A stretch of DNA of 64,000 nt, from assembly GCF_013391415.1 (NCBI RefSeq), contig NZ_JACAXB010000002.1, forward strand, positions 1 through 64,000. Direction: 5' to 3'. Numbering within the stretch: the first letter of the stretch is position 1; each line of letters begins with the position of its first letter. Under the pieces are notes generated by a model. It saw only the letters and a list, made by a program, of their open reading frames with translations. It did no database searches and was not told the DNA's origin. The DNA is from Aquitalea sp. LB_tupeE. GTDB taxonomy: Bacteria > Pseudomonadota > Gammaproteobacteria > Burkholderiales > Chromobacteriaceae. A program made the translations under genes and the position numbers. Of this stretch, positions 56,258 to 64,000 are shown in pieces.

Positions 56258-56680
56258 ATGAATGCCGCCAAGAAAATCCGTCGATTCATTGAAGAAAACC
56301 AGGACCCGGAACAAGTCCAGGTACTCAAGGATCTGGCTGCGGCGCTGGAAATGGGACGATCTTTTGACCTGGGCAGTCTGTACCAGATTGATATGCGCTA
56401 TTTCGAAGTGGCCCTCGACCTGCTGAAAGACTGGCGATTTGATCACCACATCGCCGCTCGTAGCAAACTGCTGGAGCAACTGCTGACCGAGATTGCCCCG
56501 GACCTGCGTGCCGACACCAGCAGCACAACACCAGCAGCTGTGGTTGAAACCAGTGCGGAAGCTGCTGAAGCAAGCAGCCCGGAACAAGCAAGCAAGGGCG
56601 ACAACGATGCCCCGCAAGCCGAGCCGGCAGCCAACAGCAAGCCGGCCACCAGCCGCCGTCGCAAAACCGCCGCCGAATAA
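56258..56680 (+). CDS. Hypothetical protein with disordered Ala/Glu-rich tail
   Basis: A 140-residue protein from ATG 56258 (AAGGAT upstream). The first 80 residues are a compact helical domain (KIRRFIEENQDPEQVQVLKDL, then FDLGSLYQIDMRYFEVALDLLKDWR). The last 60 are low-complexity Ala, Ser, Glu and Pro, and end in a basic patch SRRRKTAAE. No family recognised. The basic tail and helical head could suit nucleic-acid or partner binding, but that is a guess. The upstream region is unusually AT-rich. Confidence 0.7.
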   Translation: MNAAKKIRRFIEENQDPEQVQVLKDLAAALEMGRSFDLGSLYQIDMRYFEVALDLLKDWRFDHHIAARSKLLEQLLTEIAPDLRADTSSTTPAAVVETSAEAAEASSPEQASKGDNDAPQAEPAANSKPATSRRRKTAAE

Positions 56681-56818
56681 GTCTGGCGTCAGCCGTTCTG
56701 ACTTAACGCGGCTAACAAAATAGCGCAGCGTCCGTGGGGCAAGGCCTGCCGGTACCGACAGTACAAGGGTGCTGTGGCAAGAAAGCGCAACGCAACAGCA
56801 GGTTTTTGCTAGCACTTC

Positions 56819-57673
56819 TTACCGGCATAGTTCAGCCAGCTGCTCCGGCTGGCTGACCAGATAATTGCCTTCCCCTTGCAGGCTGACAATGCGCGCATTA
56901 CGGCGTGTCTCCCAGCTATCCACCGGATATTGCCTTGCCCAGGCACACATCAGTTGCCGGTCTTGCCGACTCATGTTCAAGCCATAGCGCTGATGCATGT
57001 ACAAGGTGATACGGGCAGCAGCCCCACGCACTTCTTCGCGCGGTTGCACCCGCTTGCCGGTAAAGTCCACCACCGTGCCACATTGACCGTAAATGCGCGC
57101 AGGCTGCCGTGCCCAGGCGCCATAGGACAAATTGCTGCGGTCGGCATTCACCTCGCCCACCGCCGGAACCAGATTGTTCAGATCCCCTTCCGCCTGCCGG
57201 AATACCGCATCGTTAGTGGCGCAGTTCTTGCGCCCGCCTGCTTGCCAGCACTGGCGCTGATGCCCCAATACCCAGGCCGGGACAACATGCTCCCATTCGA
57301 TACGCTTGGCCCGCTCCGGATTCTTGCGTGGCACATAGCCACAGGACAGCCAGTCCACCTGTTTGCCCTCATAGGCGCAGCCACAGTAGAAATCCTGCTG
57401 CATGCCGGCAAATACCTTGGGTAATACGCGTTTGGCAGCAGTGAAATCGCGGTGTCCCACCCCCTTTTCACCATGCACCAGGGGGGAGAGCACTACTTTG
57501 TCTGCCGGTCTGTCTGCACCACCAGACTGCCCGGCCCCGGTGACTTGCAGCTGATGTACCACCGACTCACCCAGCTGGGCGAGCGTTTTCACCTCGCGCG
57601 GCAGTTTGACTGCCGTGTCCTTGTCACACGCGCCCAGCAGCAGTAGCAAGGCGACAAAAACCAGTTTTTTCAT
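56819..57673 (-). CDS. endA: Endonuclease I (EndA family), lipoprotein-type signal
   Basis: Periplasmic or surface DNase of the EndA/Dns family. From ATG 57673 it has 284 residues, with a lipoprotein-like signal (LLLLLGAC16). The nuclease core shows RIEWEHVVPAW with catalytic H129, followed by GDLNNLVPAVGEVNADRSN with the metal-binding Asn. A cysteine-rich stretch (FYCGCAYEGKQVDWLSCGYVP) fits the disulfide regulation known for this family. An extra ~60-residue segment precedes the core. An ATG seven codons earlier is possible. It may act in DNA scavenging. Confidence 0.88.
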   Translation of the reverse strand: MKKLVFVALLLLLGACDKDTAVKLPREVKTLAQLGESVVHQLQVTGAGQSGGADRPADKVVLSPLVHGEKGVGHRDFTAAKRVLPKVFAGMQQDFYCGCAYEGKQVDWLSCGYVPRKNPERAKRIEWEHVVPAWVLGHQRQCWQAGGRKNCATNDAVFRQAEGDLNNLVPAVGEVNADRSNLSYGAWARQPARIYGQCGTVVDFTGKRVQPREEVRGAAARITLYMHQRYGLNMSRQDRQLMCAWARQYPVDSWETRRNARIVSLQGEGNYLVSQPEQLAELCR

Positions 57674-57865
57674 TGTTGGCAAGGCCAGCACCATGCCATT
57701 TCGTACTGGCCACCTCCTGTACTTTAGGGAGGGGCACTATAACCGCAGCCAGTGCATTTTCAAACCATCTGCGGTGCAGATCTGCCTGCAACTGGTGCTG
57801 AGCCTGCGTTACAATCCGCCCATCAGGCCAACTGGCCTGGCAACTCACCGCAGATCAGGTTCAGT

Positions 57866-58885
57866 ATGTCCAGAAAACCCCGCTTGCGTTCCGGCACTGG
57901 TGTCACCATGCACGATGTCGGCCAGGCCGCTGGTGTCAGCGCCATTACCGTCTCCCGCGCCTTGCACTCGCCGGACCGGGTGTCCCCTGCCCTGCGCGAG
58001 AAAATCCTGCAGGTGGTGGAACAGCTGGGCTATGTACCCAATCGCTCTGCGCGCCAACTGGCATCGGCCCGTTCACACACGGTCCTGGTGCTGATTCCCT
58101 CACTGAGCAATACCGTTTTCATTGATGCACTGGCTGGCATCGAATCAGTCTTGCAGCCGGCCGGCTACCAGATGCTGATCGGCAATACCCATTACAGCGA
58201 CAGCGAAGAGCTGGCCCTGTTGCGTGCCTATTTGCAGCACAGCCCGGACGGCCTGCTGGTTACCGGGCTGAACCAGTTGCCCGCCTTCCGCCAGATCGTC
58301 GCGCAGCAGGCACTGCCTGCGGTGTACATGATGGACCTGAGTCAGGATGACAGGCCCTGTGTCGGTTTTTCTCAGGAAGCCGCCGGTGCCAGCATGACCG
58401 GCCATCTGCTTGCGCGCGGCAAGCGCCGCATCGCCTTTCTGGGTGCACAGCTGGATGAGCGGGTGATCAAGCGGCTGCATGGCTACCGTTCGGCATTGCA
58501 ACAGGCCGGCTGTCACGACCCGGCACTCGAATGGCTGAATCCTTCCCCTTCCAGCATGCAAATGGGGGCCGACATGCTGGATGCCCTGCTGGCTGCCCAC
58601 CCGGACTGTGACGGTATTTTCTGCTGCAATGACGACCTGGCCATCGGCGCGATTGCCCGTTGCCAGCAACGCGGCATCGCTCTGCCCGAGCAACTGGCCA
58701 TCGGCGGTTTCAACGACCTGCAAGCCGCCGCCTGGACCACCCCCGCCCTCAGCAGCATTGCCACGCCGCGCTTTGAGATTGGCGCGGCTGCCGCGCGCAT
58801 GTTGCTGCAACAGCTGCGCGGTGAAACCACTGCGGTACAAAAGCTGGATCTGGGCTTCCAGCTACAGGTACGCGCCAGTACCTGA
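57866..58885 (+). CDS. gntR: LacI-family gluconate repressor GntR
   Basis: A 339-residue LacI-type regulator: helix-turn-helix VTMHDVGQAAGVSAITVSRAL, hinge helix region SARQLASARS, then a periplasmic-binding-protein-like effector domain. The GntR assignment follows from the adjacent gluconokinase and from two TGTTAGCGCTAACA palindromes in front of gntK, which match the half-sites known for E. coli GntR. The ATG at 57866 gives the normal N-terminus; an in-frame extension upstream is unconserved. Confidence 0.88.
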   Translation: MSRKPRLRSGTGVTMHDVGQAAGVSAITVSRALHSPDRVSPALREKILQVVEQLGYVPNRSARQLASARSHTVLVLIPSLSNTVFIDALAGIESVLQPAGYQMLIGNTHYSDSEELALLRAYLQHSPDGLLVTGLNQLPAFRQIVAQQALPAVYMMDLSQDDRPCVGFSQEAAGASMTGHLLARGKRRIAFLGAQLDERVIKRLHGYRSALQQAGCHDPALEWLNPSPSSMQMGADMLDALLAAHPDCDGIFCCNDDLAIGAIARCQQRGIALPEQLAIGGFNDLQAAAWTTPALSSIATPRFEIGAAAARMLLQQLRGETTAVQKLDLGFQLQVRAST

Positions 58886-58988
58886 CACATTCGAGGCAGA
58901 GATGCCAACAGGCCTGACAAACCAGCCTCCTATCCGCCGTACTGGCATTGCTGCCATGCAGCACATGATTTGATTGATTGCGCGCTTC

Positions 58989-59002
58989 TGTTAGCGCTAA
59001 CA
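58989..59002. promoter_or_regulatory. GntR-type operator 1
   Basis: Perfect 14-bp palindrome TGTTAGCGCTAACA, identical to operator 2. Its centre lies 53 bp from that of operator 2, about five helical turns. Confidence 0.8.
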
Positions 59003-59041
59003 TCGCGCCAGATTGCTCAGGCAAATTTTTTTATCCCAATT

Positions 59042-59055
59042 TGTTAGCGCTAACA
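59042..59055. promoter_or_regulatory. GntR-type operator 2, touching the gntK start codon
   Basis: The same 14-bp palindrome, with its last A being the A of the gntK ATG. It occupies the place of the ribosome binding site, and no Shine-Dalgarno is visible there. Confidence 0.8.
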
Positions 59056-59576
59056 TGAAAAATCGAAACATTGTCGTGATGGGAGTGGCCGGCTGCGGCA
59101 AAAGCAGTCTGGGACAGGCACTGGCTAACGCCCTGTCCTCTGCCTACATCGAAGGCGACCGCTTTCATCCACCGGAAAACATTGCCCGCATGCAGGCCGG
59201 CATTGCCCTCACCGATGCCGACCGCGCTGGCTGGCTGACACAGCTGGCCGCACAACTGGCAAGGGCCAGAACAGAGCAAAAAGCCGTGGTGCTGGCCTGC
59301 TCGGCCCTGAAGCGCCGCTACCGCGACACCCTGCGCAGCGGCGACCCGGACTTGCTGCTGGTGCATCTGGCGGGCGACAAGGCTGTCATTGCCGAGCGCA
59401 TGGCGGCCAGGGACGCCCATTTCATGCCCACCTCGCTGTTGGACAGCCAGTTTGCCGACCTGGAAATACCTGATCCAGCCAGTGAAAACGTCATCACGCT
59501 GGATGTCAGCCAGCCCTTGGCCACCTTGCTGCAGCACGGCTTGCAGCAAATAGCACAACGTCAGTCCCAAGCATAA
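59055..59576 (+). CDS. gntK: Gluconokinase GntK
   Basis: Phosphorylates gluconate to 6-phosphogluconate. The 173-residue P-loop kinase has GVAGCGKS at 10-17, EGDRFHPPENIARMQAGIALTD, the L-A-C-S-A-L-K-R-R-Y-R-D block and R-x-x-H-F-M-P-x-S-L-L-D-S-Q, all typical of GntK. The ATG at 59055 fits the family but overlaps an operator and lacks a ribosome binding site, so translation may start weakly or without a leader. Confidence 0.93.
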   Translation: MKNRNIVVMGVAGCGKSSLGQALANALSSAYIEGDRFHPPENIARMQAGIALTDADRAGWLTQLAAQLARARTEQKAVVLACSALKRRYRDTLRSGDPDLLLVHLAGDKAVIAERMAARDAHFMPTSLLDSQFADLEIPDPASENVITLDVSQPLATLLQHGLQQIAQRQSQA

Positions 59577-59603
59577 AAACCGAGACAACAGAGGAGACTT
59601 CAG

Positions 59604-60911
59604 GTGACACAACATTCCACATCACGCCGCAGCACACCACGTCGCTGGCGCATTGGCGGGCTACTGGGCATTGGCGTACTGGTCAATTACTTCGACCGTA
59701 TCAGCCTGTCCGTCGCTGCGCCGCAATTGCAGCAGGAGTTCCATCTTTCCAGCAGTGACCTGGGGATTTTGTTCAGTGCTTTTTTCTGGACCTATGCGCT
59801 GTTACAGATTCCGACCGGCCTGATCCTGGACCGCTTCGGCGTAACCCGCGTCGGGCGCTGGGGTGCCTTGTTGTGGGGAGTCGCCTCCACCCTGACCGCC
59901 TGTGCCGGGGGATTTGGCGGCGTGTTTGTCGCCCGGGCCTTGCTGGGCGTGGCCGAAGCACCGGGCTTCCCGGTCAGTGCCAAGGCCACCGGCTACTGGT
60001 TTCCCCGCCGCGAACGCGCCATGGCCACGGCCCTGTTCGATGCGGCTGCCAAGTTTTCCAATGTGATAGGCGTGCCGCTGGTGGCCCTCACCGTGGTGCA
60101 TCTGGGCTGGCGCTGGGGCTTTGGCCTCACCGCCCTGCTCAGCCTGGCTTACTTTGCAGCCTTTACCCTGATCTATCGCGACCCCAGCCAGGACAGCAAG
60201 CTGTCGGCAGAAGAATACCGCTATATCACCGAAGGCGGGGCTACCGCCGAGGGCGTTAGCCAGGCCGGATCGCTGGCCATGCTGGGCTATCTGTTACGGC
60301 AACGTAAAGTATGGGGTTTGTCTATTGGCTTTGCCGCCTATGGCTATGTGTTTTACCTTTTTCTCACCTGGTTGCCCGGCTATCTGGTGCAAACCATGCA
60401 CATGAGCATTCTGAAGTCGGCAAGCTATGCGGCCATTCCGTGGATATGCGCCACGCTGGCCGATCTCCTGGTGGGCGGCTGGCTGATTGACCACCTGATT
60501 GCGCGTGGCCATGACGAAACCCGGGTGCGCAAGGGCGTATTGCTGGGTGGCATGTTGCTGGGGCTGGCGGTATTCGGCACCACCACCACCAGCGACCCGG
60601 TCATCGCCATTGTGTGGATCAGCATTGCCCTGAGCGGGCTGGCCGCCGCTGCACCGGTAGGCTGGTCGCTGCCTTCACTGATTGCCCCGCGTGGCGGTAC
60701 CGGCACGGTGGGCGGCATCATGAACTTTGCCAACAACATGATGGGCGCGGTGGCACCGATTGTCACCGGCATCATCGTGGGTCAAACCCACTCCTTTACC
60801 AACGCTTTCCTGATTGCCGGCTTCATGCTCTTGATTGGCGTGCTGTCCTTCCTCTTCCTGCTGGGCCGTATTGAACCGATTGCCGAGCCGGTAACCCGTT
60901 CGGCGAGATGA
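59604..60911 (+). CDS. MFS transporter, anion:cation symporter family (sugar acid uptake)
   Basis: A 435-residue inner-membrane carrier with twelve predicted helices. The ACS-family marks are NYFDRISLSVAAP in helix 1, LQIPTGLILDRFG in the 2-3 loop and EAPGFPVSAKATGYWFPRRERA. Family members carry hexuronates, galactonate, glucarate or 2-ketogluconate. Co-transcription with gntK under GntR-type operators suggests gluconate. The start is GTG with GAGGAGA upstream. It replaces the GntT/GntP-type permease often found in such clusters. Confidence 0.85.
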   Translation: MTQHSTSRRSTPRRWRIGGLLGIGVLVNYFDRISLSVAAPQLQQEFHLSSSDLGILFSAFFWTYALLQIPTGLILDRFGVTRVGRWGALLWGVASTLTACAGGFGGVFVARALLGVAEAPGFPVSAKATGYWFPRRERAMATALFDAAAKFSNVIGVPLVALTVVHLGWRWGFGLTALLSLAYFAAFTLIYRDPSQDSKLSAEEYRYITEGGATAEGVSQAGSLAMLGYLLRQRKVWGLSIGFAAYGYVFYLFLTWLPGYLVQTMHMSILKSASYAAIPWICATLADLLVGGWLIDHLIARGHDETRVRKGVLLGGMLLGLAVFGTTTTSDPVIAIVWISIALSGLAAAAPVGWSLPSLIAPRGGTGTVGGIMNFANNMMGAVAPIVTGIIVGQTHSFTNAFLIAGFMLLIGVLSFLFLLGRIEPIAEPVTRSAR

Positions 60912-60916
60912 GCACA

Positions 60917-60952
60917 CAAGGGGCCGGGCAACAGCTTAAGCCCGCCCCCTTG
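60917..60952. terminator. Hairpin between convergent MFS and ABM genes
   Basis: Outer CAAGGGG/CCCCTTG and inner GGGC/GCCC arms with a 10-base loop; no long T-run. Confidence 0.5.
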
Positions 60953-60956
60953 GTCA

Positions 60957-61247
60957 TCAATCCAGCGCCTGCAGCAGTTTCACTTCCACGGGTGCCGCCA
61001 GCTTGTCTGCCACCCAGGCCCGGTAAGCCTGGTAATGGGCAGAAGCACGATGGGCTTCCACCGCAGCCATGTCGCGGTAACGCTCAAACACATGCAGTAC
61101 GTTTGCGTCGCCCTCTTCCTGCAACAGCTGGTACACCTCACAGCCTGCTTCCGCCAGACTGTCACGCTGCATGCCGCGCATGGCATCACGTAACGCCTGA
61201 CTGTGTTCGGGCAGACAACGCAAACTGGCAAAGATAAATACGCTCAT
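60957..61247 (-). CDS. ABM-domain protein (antibiotic biosynthesis monooxygenase / YgiN-like)
   Basis: A 96-residue dimeric ferredoxin-like domain. It shows the ABM pattern: FIFASLRCLPEHSQALRDAM, the strand CEVYQLLQEEGDANVLHVFERY, then AHRASAHYQAYRAWVADKL. Such proteins are cofactor-free quinol oxygenases or sugar-metabolism accessory proteins; the substrate is unknown here. Single gene, minus strand. Confidence 0.85.
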   Translation of the reverse strand: MSVFIFASLRCLPEHSQALRDAMRGMQRDSLAEAGCEVYQLLQEEGDANVLHVFERYRDMAAVEAHRASAHYQAYRAWVADKLAAPVEVKLLQALD

Positions 61248-61361
61248 GTTTTTTCCTTATGAGTAAACCGCTGGGCAACGGTCCATCATACTGCAAAGCA
61301 GCTGTACCAGACTCCAGCAGCAACCGTGTCTACTGCTGGCGGTACTGTCCGGCAGGCAAAC

Positions 61362-61375
61362 CAAGCAATTGCTTG
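61362..61375. promoter_or_regulatory. Palindrome upstream of the second thiolase gene
   Basis: CAAGCAATTGCTTG is a perfect 14-bp palindrome 65 bp before the thiolase ATG, where an operator could lie. It is not a PsrA-like or GntR-like motif, and no regulator is assigned. Confidence 0.35.
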
Positions 61376-61439
61376 CTTGCATACATTTCCGGCTGGTAAG
61401 GTGGTGGCTTGAAACAACACGACACGGGAGAAACAACAA

Positions 61440-62621
61440 ATGAAACAACGCGATATCGTGGTATTGAGTGCCGTGCGTTCGGCGATCGGTACGTTTGGTG
61501 GCGGCCTGAGCCATCTGGAACCGGCCGAACTGGGCGGCATGGTGATGAAGGAAGCCGTGCTGCGCTCTGGCGCAGCCGCCAGCCGCATCCACCATGTCAC
61601 GGTGGGTAATTGCATTCCAACCGAAAGCCGTTATGCCTATGTGGCACGACTGGCTTCCATTGCTGCCGGTTTACCGATGGAGTCGGTCGCCATGGCCGTC
61701 AACCGCCTGTGCGGTTCCGGCTTGCAAGCCGTGGTGTCCAGTGCACAGGCCATCATGCTGGGAGACTGTGACTATGCCATCGGTGGCGGGGTGGAAGTCA
61801 TGTCCCGTGCCGGTTATCTGTTGCCGCAATTGCGTAGCGGTGCGCGCATGGGCGACGTCAAGGCGCTGGACATGATGACCGCCGCGCTGACCGACCCCTT
61901 CGGTGTGGGCCATATGGGCATTACCGCCGAAAACCTGGTGGACAAATGGCAGCTCAGCCGCGAAGAACAAGACCAGTTCGCGCTGGTTTCGCAACAGCGC
62001 GCGGCCACCGCCATTGCCGAGGGTCGCTTTGCCAGCCAGATCGTCCCCATCGTCAGCCAGACCCGCAAGGGCGAAGTGGTATTCGATACCGATGAACATC
62101 CGCGCGCCACCACGCTGGAAGCACTGGCCAAGATGAAACCCGCATTCAAGAAAGACGGCTCGGTTACTGCTGGTAATGCCTCGGGCATCAATGATGGTGC
62201 GGCCTTCCTGGTGCTGGCCGGCGCGGATGCCGCAGCGGCAGCCGGGCAACAGCCGATGGCACGGCTGGTTTCTTACGCGGTGTGCGGCGTACCCAATCAC
62301 ATCATGGGTGAAGGCCCGATTCCGGCCACGCAAGCAGCGTTGAAACGTGCAGGGCTGACGCTGGATCAGATGGATGTGATCGAATCCAACGAAGCCTTTG
62401 CCGCACAGTCCCTGGCGGTATGCAAGGCGCTGGGGCTGGACCCGGCCCGCGCCAATCCCAATGGCGGTGCCATTGCCCTGGGTCACCCCATCGGAGCCAG
62501 CGGTGCGGTGATCGCCACCAAGGCCTTGTACGAACTGCAGCGCGTCAATGGCCGCTATGCACTGGTTACCATGTGCATTGGCGGTGGTCAGGGCATAGCC
62601 GTTATTTTCGAACGACTCTGA
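61440..62621 (+). CDS. Acetyl-CoA acetyltransferase (thiolase)
   Basis: A 393-residue class II thiolase. It has acyl-accepting C91 in NRLCGSG, GGAIALGHPIGASGA with the catalytic His, and the C-terminal Cys in MCIGGGQGIA. This form (PhaA/AtoB/BktB type) condenses or cleaves acetoacetyl-CoA. It stands alone between two terminators, apart from the fad locus, so polyhydroxybutyrate or ketone-body metabolism is more likely than beta-oxidation. GGGAGAAA precedes the ATG. Confidence 0.92.
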   Translation: MKQRDIVVLSAVRSAIGTFGGGLSHLEPAELGGMVMKEAVLRSGAAASRIHHVTVGNCIPTESRYAYVARLASIAAGLPMESVAMAVNRLCGSGLQAVVSSAQAIMLGDCDYAIGGGVEVMSRAGYLLPQLRSGARMGDVKALDMMTAALTDPFGVGHMGITAENLVDKWQLSREEQDQFALVSQQRAATAIAEGRFASQIVPIVSQTRKGEVVFDTDEHPRATTLEALAKMKPAFKKDGSVTAGNASGINDGAAFLVLAGADAAAAAGQQPMARLVSYAVCGVPNHIMGEGPIPATQAALKRAGLTLDQMDVIESNEAFAAQSLAVCKALGLDPARANPNGGAIALGHPIGASGAVIATKALYELQRVNGRYALVTMCIGGGQGIAVIFERL

Positions 62622-62640
62622 TCCTGTGCCATTGCACTTC

Positions 62641-62667
62641 AACCGCCCGCCTGCCGGGCGGTTTTTG
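62641..62667 (+). terminator. Terminator of the thiolase gene
   Basis: ACCGCCCG/CGGGCGGT stem with T-run, 20 bp after the stop. Confidence 0.9.
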
Positions 62668-62821
62668 TTTGGCGGTATCTGCGTCAGGACAAGTAAAATG
62701 CATATTCAATACACATATCCGACCTGAACTTATAGAATGGCAGTAGCCTAGCGCGAGCTGTTTTGCTTGCCCGCTTAGTCTTTTCTCCACCCCTCATGGG
62801 CCAGCACGCCGAAAGGTTGTC

Positions 62822-63862
62822 ATGGCAATGAAACGCACACTGCTGATAGTGCTGATGCTGGCCAGTCAGGGCCTGGCGGCGGCATTGGCAGAGCAGCGCT
62901 GGGACGGCCCACGCAGTGGCCCACCCCGACAGCCGGGCCATTATCAGGTGCTGTATCTGGCGCAGGATCTGCGTAATGGTGGCATTGCAGGCAGTTATCG
63001 TGCCTTTGCCACTGCTGCCGGGCTGTTGGGATGGCAGTTACAGATCATCGACGGCAAAGGCAGCAGTGCGCTGCTACGCCAGGCACTGGCCAGCGCCGTT
63101 AGCGAACGCCGGGTGCAAGGCGTGGTTCTGGGGGGCATTGCCACCAGCGACCTGAGGGTGGAAATCGGTGCGGCAAGGCAGGCCGGCATTCCGCTGGTGG
63201 GCTGGCATGCCACCGCCACGCCCGGAGCACAGGACGGCTTGTTTTTCAATGTCACCACCGACCCGCAGGAAGTGGCACGGCTGGCCGCTAGCTATGTCAT
63301 CCAGCAAAGTCAGGGCAAGGCCGGGGTAGTAATCTTCAATGATGAGCGCTTTGACATTGCCAATGCCAAAACCCGCTTCATGCAGCAGACGCTGGCACAG
63401 TGCAAGACCTGCAAATTGCTGAGCGTGGAAAACATCCCCATCAACCATGCGGCAGAACGGATGGATGCGGTGGTCAGGCAGTTGAACCAGCGCTATGGCA
63501 AGCAATGGACGCACACACTGGCCATCAACGATGTCTATTTCGATGAAATGAACTATCCGCTGCTGCATGTGCGGCGCACGGATATCCGCAATGTTTCGGC
63601 CGGAGACGGTTCCAGCAAGGCCATCAGCCGCATCCGGGCCGGACTGTCACAGCAAAGTGCAACCGTGGCCGAACCACTTGCGGCGCAAGGCTGGCAGATG
63701 GCAGACGAACTCAACCGCGCCTTTGCCCATGCCAGCCCCAGCGGCTATGCCAGCAAACCCATTCTGCTTACCCGAGAAGTGCTGCAACAGCTGGGCGAGC
63801 AGGAGGTGGATGCCGCCCTGCCCTACCAGCAAGCCTATCGCGCCATCTGGCGTTTGCATTAA
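62822..63862 (+). CDS. Periplasmic binding protein, sugar ABC / RbsB type
   Basis: A 346-residue protein with a signal peptide (MAMKRTLLIVLMLASQGLAAALA-E). A type I periplasmic-binding fold (Peripla_BP_4) is suggested by YLAQDLRNGGIAGSYRAFATAAGLLGW, GVVLGGIATSDLRVEIGAARQAGIPLVGWH and AINDVYFDEMN. It may deliver a sugar to an ABC permease or to a signalling receptor; no ABC genes are next to it in the window, so a sensory role is possible. AAGG lies five bases before the ATG. Confidence 0.78.
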   Translation: MAMKRTLLIVLMLASQGLAAALAEQRWDGPRSGPPRQPGHYQVLYLAQDLRNGGIAGSYRAFATAAGLLGWQLQIIDGKGSSALLRQALASAVSERRVQGVVLGGIATSDLRVEIGAARQAGIPLVGWHATATPGAQDGLFFNVTTDPQEVARLAASYVIQQSQGKAGVVIFNDERFDIANAKTRFMQQTLAQCKTCKLLSVENIPINHAAERMDAVVRQLNQRYGKQWTHTLAINDVYFDEMNYPLLHVRRTDIRNVSAGDGSSKAISRIRAGLSQQSATVAEPLAAQGWQMADELNRAFAHASPSGYASKPILLTREVLQQLGEQEVDAALPYQQAYRAIWRLH

Positions 63863-63880
63863 GCCTGGATTACAGCCCGC

Positions 63881-64000
63881 TCAGGCCAGCAGCTTGCGCT
63901 CGGTTTTTCCATATTTGAGCGACTTTTCATCCGGCACCATCAAGCCGGTTGCCTCCTCCCGTCCTTGCAGAATGAAGCGCGCCTGCGGTTGACCCAGTTG
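63881..64000 (-). CDS. C-terminal end of a gene running past the right edge
   Basis: The last 39 codons of a minus-strand frame are present, ending at a TGA (63881-63883). The peptide, FILQGREEATGLMVPDEKSL then KYGKTERKLLA, is hydrophilic and I do not recognise it. Its convergent position 18 bp from the binding-protein stop and its open frame up to the edge support a real gene, but there is too little sequence to name it. Confidence 0.5.
   Translation of the reverse strand, partial: QLGQPQARFILQGREEATGLMVPDEKSLKYGKTERKLLA

Overview
This 64 kb window looks like core chromosome of a betaproteobacterium of the order Neisseriales, most likely family Chromobacteriaceae (Chromobacterium/Aquitalea/Vogesella type). 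That placement is inference from gene content and order (folC-dedD-cvpA-purF-metZ, pmbA next to darP, a selD/mnmH/mnmC cluster, a PsrA-type regulator beside fadE) and moderately high GC. I saw no rRNA, tRNA, CRISPR array, insertion sequence or prophage. Genes are dense and most have ordinary ribosome binding sites and intrinsic terminators.

Layout. 0.1-10.4 kb: dsbB, a cytosolic patatin-like lipase, pmbA/tldE divergent from an overlapping darP-mogA-yheT-type operon, trpC, a secreted patatin with a C-terminal beta barrel (PlpD / type Vd architecture), and a large uncharacterised protein with a PilZ-like C-terminus. 10.4-19.5 kb: a one-strand fatty-acid degradation locus read in the order psrA-like TetR regulator, fadE, acyl-CoA thioesterase, fadL, FadN-type HAD/ECH protein, fadA. 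It carries putative PsrA-type operators and several strong hairpins between genes. 19.6-26.1 kb: metZ, purF, cvpA, dedD, folC, a YgfX-like membrane protein and a small acidic protein, all on the minus strand. 26.2-35 kb: uup, an NlpC/P60 lipoprotein, an unknown protein, an aromatic/aspartate aminotransferase, a small membrane protein, a cupin, a DUF2867-like protein and clpB. 35-43.2 kb: a chemoreceptor, then selD divergent from mnmH followed by mnmC (tRNA wobble-uridine modification and selenation), a hotdog thioesterase, a probable orphan small RNA and a TauE/SafE-type permease. 43.4-52.2 kb: a 63-residue basic protein and a complete kdp locus (a 29-residue membrane peptide, kdpF, A, B, C, D, E) with a KdpE-like T-rich site and a TTGACA box. 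52.4-56.7 kb: nitrilase-family amidohydrolase, ATP-grasp ligase and C45-type Ntn-hydrolase, which look like one uncharacterised amide-forming and amide-processing operon, then a 140-residue unknown. 56.8-64 kb: endonuclease I, a gluconate module (gntR, gntK and an MFS sugar-acid carrier) with two identical GntR-type operators, an ABM-domain protein, a second thiolase, a sugar-type periplasmic binding protein and the end of one more gene.

Most noteworthy: (i) a ~140-nt structured transcript with promoter, three hairpins and an intrinsic terminator at 42166-42305; (ii) the nitrilase/ATP-grasp/C45 operon; (iii) PsrA-like operators sitting on the -10 of the psrA-fadE promoter and also upstream of fadL; (iv) twin gnt operators about five helical turns apart, one abutting the gntK start codon.
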